The translations under genes and the position numbers were made by a program. Below are positions 1 through 6,926 of a DNA stretch of 16,342 nucleotides, piece by piece. Under the pieces are notes generated by a model. It worked only from the letters and a program-made list of their open reading frames with translations, searched no databases and was not told where the DNA came from. Numbering within the stretch: position 1 is the stretch's first letter; every line of letters begins with the position of its first letter. This stretch comes from CAVQBP01 sp964448105 (GTDB lineage Bacteria > Bacteroidota > Ignavibacteria > Ignavibacteriales > Ignavibacteriaceae), in the NCBI GenBank assembly GCA_964448105.1, contig CAYUVK010000115.1, positions 1-16,342 of the forward strand, in the 5' to 3' direction.

Positions 1-1949
1 CCTAATTCAAATTGACGGGCGAGTTCATTCCTATCAAAATCAGGAAGTTTTGTTTTTAAGATGTTTCCAGCGTCAAGGTGATATTCTTTCTTCTTTTTAA
101 AATTTGCATAGATATGTTTTTTTAATCCTTCGGATGTAAACAGCAGTTTAGTTCCTATATTTGAAGAATGTAATATATTGTTTTCTCTTAATTCTACTAC
201 AATTAATGAAGTTTTATTTATATCTAATTCGAGAAGATCGGATAGAATATTTTCATCTAAATTTAAGTTGAATAATGAAAGTATCTTAGCGGCGTTAATC
301 CCATCATTTGTTAAATAACTAAGCCTGGCTTCATAAATCTGATCATGTGAACTTTTAAGTAATTTGGCTTTTTCTTCAGAAACGTCAATTGTAATTTGTT
401 CTCTTTTATATTGAATAATATTTAATTGCAGGCAGTCTCTTATAAAACCTTCAATACTACCAGGGAGCAAATCAGCATAGAGGAGGATTATCTTTTTTAA
501 TTCTTCCTTAGGGAAAAAATTATTATAGCTTTTTTCGATAAGTTCCATAACTTGAACATCTGTGAAGGGAGTAAGATTAATTTCCTTAACATTTTGAAAT
601 GAATTTGAGGTATAATCAAAGTCCGAATCTTCAGTAACCACAATTTTAATTTTATTTACCTGGAAGATAGGAAGTACATCTTTGATCATTTCAAGAGTGA
701 AATTATCATAGCTATTAAAATCATCAAGAATTAAGATGAAATTAGATCCCTGAGTAACTTTCGCAAAGATTCCTTTTAACTCGTCAATTAGTTCAGCTGA
801 TGGATTTTTAAGTAGGTTTTCAACATTGCTTTTAGTTTCAGAGGAGATATTAGAATAAATGAAATCATTAAATATCATTTCTTTAAGGAAATATTTTAAA
901 AATCGGTATCCAGATTTTGATTTGTCGTATTTTATTAATACCGAATTTTTATGGATAAAATTAACTTCCTCAGAAAGCGCAGTCTTCCCGCTGCCTTCAA
1001 ACCCTTTTATTGTAAATATCTCGCTGCTTGATTTATCATTTATATACCTGTCTAAAATGTTTAACACATCTCTTCTGTTTACAAATATCCATGCAGGGTT
1101 CCAGTCCTTAGTTATTTTATTATTAATAGAAATATCTAAATCATACAAAACTTCTAAAGAATTATTGTATCTGTTTTCAGGATCTTTATTAAGCAGTTTT
1201 TTTATAACATTTATTAAAGAATTTGAATACCGGGATTTTTCATATTCAAAATCTTGTTCAAGGTGAGCTTTATAAATTTTTAGTTCATCATTACTATTAA
1301 ATGGAAATTTTTTGTATACAATTCGATAAAGAATCATTCCAAGTGAATATAAATCTACCCTGTTATCATGTTCTTCATTTTTTAATAATTCGGGTGCAAT
1401 ATATTCTGCTGTCCCCCTTATATATTTGTTATCATTAGATTTCTGATTTTCCTGTTTAAAATCAAGCTTCTGAGCAAATCCTAAATCAATCAATTTAACA
1501 ATTGGTTCTTCATTTAATTTCTTTACAAGTATATTATCAGGTTTCAAATCATAGTAAATATAATCCGATTGAAGAAGGGAAAAAATGGCAGCACATCTTT
1601 GAGTTATAATCTTTTTTAGAGAATCTTCATTAATATCTTTATATTCTAATAAAGGTTTACCATTAAAATATTCCAGTGTAAAGTATTTACTACCACTAAT
1701 TATATTATCTTCTGATGAATGATTTTTTACAATTGTCCCAAAATCTAATGCTTGAACTATACCGGGATGATTCAGTCTGCGAAGGGTTATAAACTCATTG
1801 CGAAAATTTTCTATTTCAACTTCGTCCGCCTTATTCGATAATATTTTTACTGCAATGTCTTCAGAAGGGTTTTCAACATCATTGCATAAAAAAACTTTGC
1901 TCCTTCCTTCACCTAACTTTTTTTTAATTAAATATCTTTCGTTTATCAT
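1..1949 (-). CDS. Ser/Thr protein kinase fused to STAND/AAA_16-type ATPase (C-terminus beyond window)
   Basis: Open frame of 649 codons without a stop, running off the left edge, so the protein is incomplete. Residues about 6-270 form a Ser/Thr kinase domain: glycine loop GEGRSKV (13-19), ATP-anchoring K35 in AVKIL, catalytic loop YYDLKPDN (132-139; D134, K136, N139), metal-binding DLG (155-157), APE (185-187) and the late conserved R260. The usual HRD is YYD, so this is a non-RD kinase. A P-loop ATPase module follows: Walker A GFEGSGKT (316-323) and Walker B FILILDD (D409, D410). The last visible residues, with YHLDAGNIL and ELARQFEL, resemble the start of the TPR-like repeats seen in PknK/AcoK-type kinases. 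The ATG overlaps the stop of the upstream permease as ATGA, so the two are probably translationally coupled. I infer a cytoplasmic signalling protein functionally linked to the peptide importer. Its output domain, if any, is not in view. Confidence 0.9.
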   Translation of the reverse strand, partial: MINERYLIKKKLGEGRSKVFLCNDVENPSEDIAVKILSNKADEVEIENFRNEFITLRRLNHPGIVQALDFGTIVKNHSSEDNIISGSKYFTLEYFNGKPLLEYKDINEDSLKKIITQRCAAIFSLLQSDYIYYDLKPDNILVKKLNEEPIVKLIDLGFAQKLDFKQENQKSNDNKYIRGTAEYIAPELLKNEEHDNRVDLYSLGMILYRIVYKKFPFNSNDELKIYKAHLEQDFEYEKSRYSNSLINVIKKLLNKDPENRYNNSLEVLYDLDISINNKITKDWNPAWIFVNRRDVLNILDRYINDKSSSEIFTIKGFEGSGKTALSEEVNFIHKNSVLIKYDKSKSGYRFLKYFLKEMIFNDFIYSNISSETKSNVENLLKNPSAELIDELKGIFAKVTQGSNFILILDDFNSYDNFTLEMIKDVLPIFQVNKIKIVVTEDSDFDYTSNSFQNVKEINLTPFTDVQVMELIEKSYNNFFPKEELKKIILLYADLLPGSIEGFIRDCLQLNIIQYKREQITIDVSEEKAKLLKSSHDQIYEARLSYLTNDGINAAKILSLFNLNLDENILSDLLELDINKTSLIVVELRENNILHSSNIGTKLLFTSEGLKKHIYANFKKKKEYHLDAGNILKTKLPDFDRNELARQFEL

Positions 1950-3244
1950 GTCTCTAAAGCAGGATTATAATGAATATTAATTTCTTTACCAATATTATTT
2001 GCTGCAAATAAAGTAAAAAAGAGAGCCAACCCGGGGAAAAAAATCATCCACCAGGCTTTATCAATATATGCCTGACCGGATTCAATCATTGCTCCCCAGG
2101 AGGGGTAATTATTCCCAACTCCTAATCCCAAATAGCTTAATGCTGATTCGGCAAGTATAACATTACCGTATAGCAAAACTAAATTAACAATTACAGGTGC
2201 TAAAATAATAGGTAAAATTTCTTTTAATAATAATTTATGACGAGCTAAGCCAATCATTTGTGCCGAGATAAAAAAATCTTTTTTCTTTAATAAAATAATT
2301 TCACCTCTTACTATTTTAAATAAACTCATCCATCCGGAAAAACCGAGCACCAACATAACAGTGAAAAATGAATTCTCAAATAAAGCAAGAATAAGAATAA
2401 TCAAAAATATAATCGGGAAAGCCAGAAAAACTTCAGTAAATCTATTTAAAAGTGAATCGGTAAAACCGCCGGGATAACCAGCTAAAAATCCAAGAGATAA
2501 ACCTAATAGTAAAGAAATAAAAACTGCTCCTAATCCAATTAATAATGAAATACGTGCTCCATAGACTAACCTGGAAAAAATATCTCTGCCAAATTCATCG
2601 GTTCCCAAAAGGAAATGTTTTTTTTCAATTAAAGGTATATTATTTACCGACTGCAATTTGTTTTTTTGAATTTCTTTTTCTTTCCCTTTTTGATAAAAAA
2701 TCACGGGCTCACCTAGTTTAACACTATCTGCAAAAATCAGATTTTCATTAAAAGAATTTTTAACAACATCATCTTTCAGATTTAATAAAAAAGTTGATTT
2801 ATCTTTATTAATTACTTTCACCTTTTTCAAAGTAATAACATCAACCGAACTTAAAGGAGGGAGCAATTTTGTAACGCCGATATCTTTTTGAAAGTTAGGA
2901 TTTGAATCTGTTATCAATGGTGCGAATATAAAAAATGAAATTAAAATTATCACCGTAAAAGAAGAAAAATTAAGTTTCTTATTTAATACAACAGCCAGCA
3001 GGTTATTTTTATTTTTTTCATATAAAATTAAAGATGGAACCAGCACTATTAAAAGGATAGAAACAATTAAATCAGCAAAGCCGAAATCCAAAATATTTAT
3101 TGCTGTTGAGAAATCAGAAAATAAAAATCCAATGAATTTATAGAACAATAAATAAGATTTAATTATTAAACTGAATCTTAAAAAAAATAAAATAAATAAT
3201 AATAAGAGGATAACATACCAGTTTTTGATTTTATAATTATTCAA
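1946..3244 (-). CDS. Peptide ABC transporter permease, DppC/OppC family, with N-terminal extension and extracytoplasmic insert
   Basis: Inner-membrane permease of 432 residues. The DppC hallmark LGTDEFGRDIFSRL is at 213-226, the ATPase-contacting EAA-like loop is around 327-345 (SAQMIGLARHKLLLKEILP) and the late motif ESALSYLGLG is at 366-375. Family members are usually near 300 residues. Here about 95 extra N-terminal residues carry two or three hydrophobic segments (about 9-29, 33-42, 57-75). A further polar stretch of about 95 residues (113-208) lies between the first canonical membrane segment (97-111) and the hallmark, presumably outside the membrane. The start is TTG: it overlaps the upstream stop as TTGA, has a strong GGGGAG ribosome site 6 nt before it, and has no ATG nearby. 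Its 3' end overlaps the kinase gene by 4 bp. It should pair with the permease encoded just upstream. Peptide specificity is inferred from family only. Confidence 0.93.
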   Translation of the reverse strand: MNNYKIKNWYVILLLLFILFFLRFSLIIKSYLLFYKFIGFLFSDFSTAINILDFGFADLIVSILLIVLVPSLILYEKNKNNLLAVVLNKKLNFSSFTVIILISFFIFAPLITDSNPNFQKDIGVTKLLPPLSSVDVITLKKVKVINKDKSTFLLNLKDDVVKNSFNENLIFADSVKLGEPVIFYQKGKEKEIQKNKLQSVNNIPLIEKKHFLLGTDEFGRDIFSRLVYGARISLLIGLGAVFISLLLGLSLGFLAGYPGGFTDSLLNRFTEVFLAFPIIFLIILILALFENSFFTVMLVLGFSGWMSLFKIVRGEIILLKKKDFFISAQMIGLARHKLLLKEILPIILAPVIVNLVLLYGNVILAESALSYLGLGVGNNYPSWGAMIESGQAYIDKAWWMIFFPGLALFFTLFAANNIGKEINIHYNPALET

Positions 3245-4227
3245 TTAAGACTCCCCTTAATTAATCGTTTATCCAAACTAGCCCTAATTATATCCGCTGC
3301 TAAATTGCTTAATATTATAAGAATACCTGCCACAATGGAACATCCAATTACCAGAGGATAATCTCTTGTTAGTATTGCATTAATTGTCAGTCTACCCATT
3401 CCCGGTAATGCAAAGATTACCTCTGTAATTAATGCACCGCTGAATAAAATACCCAATTCAATTCCGGCAACCGATATTAAAGGATTGATTGCATTTGGTA
3501 TGACATGTTTTCTTGTTATTACTTTTTCTGTAAAGCCAAGCGCACGCATATTTATAACAAATTGTTTGTTATACACATCTTCAAGGTTATCACGGAGATA
3601 TTTAAAATATATTGCTATCCCCGGAAGTGAAAGAGTAATTATCGGCAAAACAAGATGACTAATATAATCCGTAAGACTTTGAAGAAATGAAAATGAACCT
3701 GCATCAAATGACCTTAAACCGGAAGAAGGAAAAACCTTTAGTTTTTCGGAGAAAAGGAAGATTAAAATTACTCCTATTACAAATGATGGGGTTGCATATG
3801 TTGCAAGGCTAATTTTTGAAATTGCCCTGTCTAAAAGTCCATCCCTTTTTTTTACTGTAATCAAAGCTAACAGGAAACCAGATAATATTTGAATTATAAA
3901 ACTGAGGGATGCGAAGATTAGAGTAAAAGGAAGGTATTCTTCAATAACTGAAACTACGGGCATCCTATAATTATAGGATATTCCCAAATCCCCTTGAGCG
4001 AGGTTTATAACAAATGCTTTATATTGATATAAAAGAGGACTATTAAGATCAAAAGATTCTTTGACTTTTTTCACCAGTTCGGGGCTTAATCGGGGTGAAA
4101 TAAATTTTTGAGATGGATCTCCCGGAGATATCCTTAAAAGAAAGAATACAAATGTAATTAAAAGAAAAAGAACTACTAATGAAGTAGAAACCCTTTTAAA
4201 CAGGACTTTTGTAAGTTCTTTTTTCAT
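3241..4227 (-). CDS. Peptide ABC transporter permease, DppB/OppB family
   Basis: Inner-membrane permease of 328 residues, the normal family length. It has a first membrane segment at about 14-32 followed by LRISPGDP (31-38), the typical DppB N-terminal signature. Further membrane segments include about 99-124 and 143-160. The EAA loop is around 223-247 (MRALGFTEKVITRKHVIPNA), and a late FALPGMGRL motif is at 272-280. Together with the DppC-like partner it would form the channel of a peptide/nickel-type importer. The ATG at 4227 has no recognisable Shine-Dalgarno sequence. It overlaps an orphan in-frame stop (TGA, 4226-4224) that looks like the ancestral end of the binding-protein gene, so this start was probably once translationally coupled. 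A palindromic insertion now separates it from the binding-protein gene. Confidence 0.95.
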   Translation of the reverse strand: MKKELTKVLFKRVSTSLVVLFLLITFVFFLLRISPGDPSQKFISPRLSPELVKKVKESFDLNSPLLYQYKAFVINLAQGDLGISYNYRMPVVSVIEEYLPFTLIFASLSFIIQILSGFLLALITVKKRDGLLDRAISKISLATYATPSFVIGVILIFLFSEKLKVFPSSGLRSFDAGSFSFLQSLTDYISHLVLPIITLSLPGIAIYFKYLRDNLEDVYNKQFVINMRALGFTEKVITRKHVIPNAINPLISVAGIELGILFSGALITEVIFALPGMGRLTINAILTRDYPLVIGCSIVAGILIILSNLAADIIRASLDKRLIKGSLN

Positions 4228-4233
4228 AGAACA

Positions 4234-4412
4234 TATTTGCTAATAGACCAATTACATCAATAATCTTCAAGGTTAACATATAGGATTAAGAATTAAAATC
4301 CTTGAAGATTTCACTTTATTTTTCAAAAAAACTTAAACCTTCCATGTTTACAACTAGTTATTTTCAACCATAACCTCGAAGGTTTCTATTGCTATTTGCT
4401 AACAGACCAATT
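4234..4412. repeat. Palindrome-rich insertion flanked by direct repeats in the binding-protein/permease junction
   Basis: A 20-bp direct repeat with one mismatch occurs at 4234-4253 and 4393-4412; with two more mismatches it extends to 26 bp (to 4259 and 4418). One copy is the 3' end of the binding-protein gene and the other abuts the permease start. The roughly 135 bp between them is non-coding. It holds two inverted repeats of nearly equal span: 4262-4272/4300-4310 (11 bp, AATCTTCAAGG) and 4335-4342/4378-4385 (8 bp, AAACCTTC). The two outer ends are similar in inverse orientation: both carry CAATA followed by a core matching CTTC[A/G]AGGTTA. This looks like a REPIN- or MITE-like element with a long target duplication. 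Local duplication followed by divergence is an alternative. Confidence 0.7.
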
Positions 4413-6062
4413 CCAGCACTTTTGAATGATACCAAGAGGGTTAATATCAATATTTTTAATTCTTTTATTATAACCTACAATATCATCCATCCAGTAAAGA
4501 AAAGTTACCGGTTCATCTTCATGAATTATTTTTTGAAATTGAAAATAAAGTTCATTCATTCTTTTCTCGGAATTTTTCTTTTCCATTTCCTCGAGAAGCT
4601 TATCAACTTTTTTGTTTTGGTAGCCTGCTAAATTCATTGGAGTGGTTTCAAGATCGGAATACCAAAACGGTTTTAATTCAATAGGAATAGGTACATACCA
4701 GCTTGCCATCCATGCATTTGCTTTTTTTCCAAAAACATTATCCAAAAAAACTCCCATTTCCATTTGTTCAACATTCATTTCTATCCCTATTTCCTTTAAA
4801 TTATTTTTAACAACTGTTGAAGCAAATTCGCGTCTTGGATTGCCGCTGGGAATATCTAATGTAAATGAAAATTTAATCCCGTGTTTATCTAATATTCCAT
4901 CATTATTCGAATCTCTCCAACCTTCTTCGGCTAACAATTCTTTCGCTTTCTTTACATCATAGAGATAAGGTGTTATACTGGAATCGATTGAATTTTTGAA
5001 TATTGGTGTCACAGGAGTAACTGCTAATTCTCCATAGCCATTTAAATAATTATCCAATATTTCATTTCTATTAATTGCATAAGTTAATGCTTTTCTTACT
5101 TTTACATCTCCGAAAAATTTATTGGGAACTATCTTTTTATTTTTATTAAAGTCTGAAGGATCAATATTATTCCATCCGATATAATCGTATTCCCTGCCTT
5201 TTACCGGAATTATATTTATGTTCTTTGCTTGTTTTAATTCAGGAACATCGTCTGGCCTGATAAGATCCATTAAATCAATCTCACCATTTTTTAATTGAGT
5301 AAGTCTTGAGTTATAATCAGGAATTATTTTGAAAACTAATTCTGAAATATTATCAGGATTATATAGAAAAGAATTCTTATTTGCTTTGAGAATTAACGAC
5401 TGATTTTTCTCCCAGCTAGATAAAAGAAACGGACCATTTGAAACCGGTGCAAGATTTTGTTTTGCAGTAGAGAAATCCTTTCTGGAGATTTTATCATATA
5501 TATGTTTAGGTATGATAGGAACAGCTATATAAAATAAATTTGGATTCGAACCGGGAAGAAAATTAATTTTTAAAACATAAGGTGACAGAATTACAAATGT
5601 TTTCTTTAAATCAATATGTTGATCTTTATCGACATTAAAATCTTCGAATGTACCGTAAAGACGGCTTTGTACTTCAGGATCGGAATAAACATCAAACGAA
5701 AAAACAACATCTTCGGCAGTACAATTTTCGCCGTCAGACCATTTTACATCATCACGCAAATTAAATGTGATCGAGTTTGAGTCGTTACTCCACTCCCAGC
5801 TTTTTGCAAACATCGGTTTTATTTCAAGATTACTTTTTGCATCATTCCATTCAGGTTGAATTAAACTAAGGGATAAAAGTTCACTAATATTACCTTCATC
5901 CAAACTTAGTGCAAAAAGAGGGCTTAATGTTTTAACATCAGATGTTAAACCTACGATTACTCTGTTGGATTCAACAGGGATTTCCTGCTTGCAGGACTGG
6001 AAAGATATTAAAAGAATAAACAGGAATATAGAAAATGATCTGGTAATTATTTTTGAGTTCAA
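4392..6062 (-). CDS. Oligopeptide-type ABC transporter substrate-binding lipoprotein (SBP family 5)
   Basis: A 556-residue extracytoplasmic solute-binding protein. The N-terminus is a lipoprotein signal: basic residues, a hydrophobic run at 10-21 and a probable lipidated Cys24 (FQSC, a relaxed lipobox). The family-5 signature lies at about 85-122, including AKSWEWS, LRDDVKWSDGE and TAEDVVFSF. The overall length matches DppA/OppA proteins. The start is TTG at 6062, chosen because a GAGGA ribosome site sits 4 nt before it and no in-frame ATG precedes the signal peptide. It is the first gene of the minus-strand transporter-kinase operon and is divergent from the ATPase genes. The C-terminus NWSVSK ends at a TAG created at the edge of a small insertion. 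The relic copy downstream suggests the ancestral protein ended three residues later. The ligand is unknown; peptides are most likely by family. Confidence 0.93.
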   Translation of the reverse strand: MNSKIITRSFSIFLFILLISFQSCKQEIPVESNRVIVGLTSDVKTLSPLFALSLDEGNISELLSLSLIQPEWNDAKSNLEIKPMFAKSWEWSNDSNSITFNLRDDVKWSDGENCTAEDVVFSFDVYSDPEVQSRLYGTFEDFNVDKDQHIDLKKTFVILSPYVLKINFLPGSNPNLFYIAVPIIPKHIYDKISRKDFSTAKQNLAPVSNGPFLLSSWEKNQSLILKANKNSFLYNPDNISELVFKIIPDYNSRLTQLKNGEIDLMDLIRPDDVPELKQAKNINIIPVKGREYDYIGWNNIDPSDFNKNKKIVPNKFFGDVKVRKALTYAINRNEILDNYLNGYGELAVTPVTPIFKNSIDSSITPYLYDVKKAKELLAEEGWRDSNNDGILDKHGIKFSFTLDIPSGNPRREFASTVVKNNLKEIGIEMNVEQMEMGVFLDNVFGKKANAWMASWYVPIPIELKPFWYSDLETTPMNLAGYQNKKVDKLLEEMEKKNSEKRMNELYFQFQKIIHEDEPVTFLYWMDDIVGYNKRIKNIDINPLGIIQKCWNWSVSK

Positions 6063-6081
6063 ATAATCCTCAATATTTTTG
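6052..6081 (+). promoter_or_regulatory. Candidate Bacteroidota-type promoter for the ATPase genes
   Basis: TTTG at 6052-6055 and TATTTTTG at 6074-6081, separated by 18 bp, match the Bacteroidota consensus TTTG / TAnnTTTG closely. It reads rightwards and its upstream half lies inside the first codons of the binding-protein gene. The expected leader before the ATPase start at 6174 would be about 85 nt. A motif match only. Confidence 0.4.
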
Positions 6082-6111
6082 TTCGTAATTTATTATTTTG
6101 TTAAGTAAATA

Positions 6112-6119
6112 CAAAAATA
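6112..6119 (-). promoter_or_regulatory. Candidate -7 box for the binding-protein/permease/kinase operon
   Basis: On the minus strand the bases read TATTTTTG, an exact fit to TAnnTTTG. It lies about 50 bp upstream of the TTG start at 6062, giving a leader of roughly 43 nt. No clear upstream TTTG element is seen at the expected distance, so this is weaker than the opposing candidate. Confidence 0.33.
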
Positions 6120-6173
6120 TTCTTTGTCTTGCGTACCTTAAAAAAGTATTCTGCAGGCAGATTAGGAATGCTG

Positions 6174-6926
6174 ATGCTTGATGTAGCTATTAAAAATCTT
6201 TTATTAAAACGTCGCAATGGTTTTAGAACCGTTTTAAAAGATATTTCTTTCTCAATTCCCGTAAATAATATTTTTACCATTGTTGGAAAAAACGGCAGCG
6301 GCAAGTCTACTTTAATTAAATCACTAACCGATCTGCTTGATAAAAGGTTTTATAAAATTGATGGGCAAATACTCTTCAACTCGCAAGATATCCTTTTATT
6401 AAAAAAAAATGAATTAATGGAACTAAGACAGAAAAAAATAAAATATGTTTTCCAGGATGCAATAAACAGTTTTGATCATTTAAAGAAATTTGGTTACTAC
6501 TTTAATAAGCTGACAAAAAATCTCGAAGAAACAGAAGAACTTTTGAATTTTTTCTTTCTCCCCGATCCTGGTATATTATTTAAATTGTATCCGTATGAAG
6601 TAAGCGGTGGCATGGCGCAAAGAATTAGCCTGGTTCTTGTCCTTCTTACACATCCGCAGATAATTATTCTAGATGAACCAACTTCAGGGATTGATTCTCC
6701 GATAGCAAGTTTAGTTTTGTTAAAATTAAAAGAATTTGCTTCCTCTGCTAATAATTCCGTTCTGCTTGTAACACAGGATTTATTGTTCGCAAAAAGAATT
6801 AGTAATAAAATTGCATTTCTATTTGATGGAAATCTGACTGAATTTTTTTCAGTACCGGATTTTTTTGATAATTCGAATAACGAAAAACTGAATTTATTTT
6901 TAAATTCTTATACAGAAATATCATAA
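6174..6926 (+). CDS. Peptide ABC transporter ATPase, DppD/OppD-like, with altered H-loop
   Basis: Cytoplasmic nucleotide-binding subunit of 250 residues. It has Walker A GKNGSGKST (38-46), Q-loop Q94 in YVFQDA, signature VSGGMAQR (143-150) and Walker B IIILDEP (163-169). The switch position reads VTQDL (199-203): the H-loop histidine is replaced by Gln201. The partner ATPase keeps its histidine, so this site may be degenerate and the pair asymmetric. It is shorter than typical DppD and lacks a clear C-terminal oligopeptide-transporter extension. The ATG at 6174 is chosen because AGGA lies 6 nt before it; ATG 6168 and TTG 6129 are in-frame alternatives. Its stop overlaps the next gene by one base (TAATG). 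It is divergent from the binding protein and permeases and presumably powers them. Confidence 0.92.
   Translation: MLDVAIKNLLLKRRNGFRTVLKDISFSIPVNNIFTIVGKNGSGKSTLIKSLTDLLDKRFYKIDGQILFNSQDILLLKKNELMELRQKKIKYVFQDAINSFDHLKKFGYYFNKLTKNLEETEELLNFFFLPDPGILFKLYPYEVSGGMAQRISLVLVLLTHPQIIILDEPTSGIDSPIASLVLLKLKEFASSANNSVLLVTQDLLFAKRISNKIAFLFDGNLTEFFSVPDFFDNSNNEKLNLFLNSYTEIS

Noticed and set aside
859..1266. 135-codon plus-strand frame opposite the kinase gene
   Set aside because: The minus strand here encodes the continuous kinase-ATPase protein, including Walker A. The plus-strand product looks like nothing known.
4254..4392. Possible small protein or sRNA gene in the binding-protein/permease spacer
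   Set aside because: No frame has a start with a ribosome site, and the sequence is explained by inverted repeats and a direct duplication of flanking DNA. An sRNA cannot be excluded but nothing supports it.
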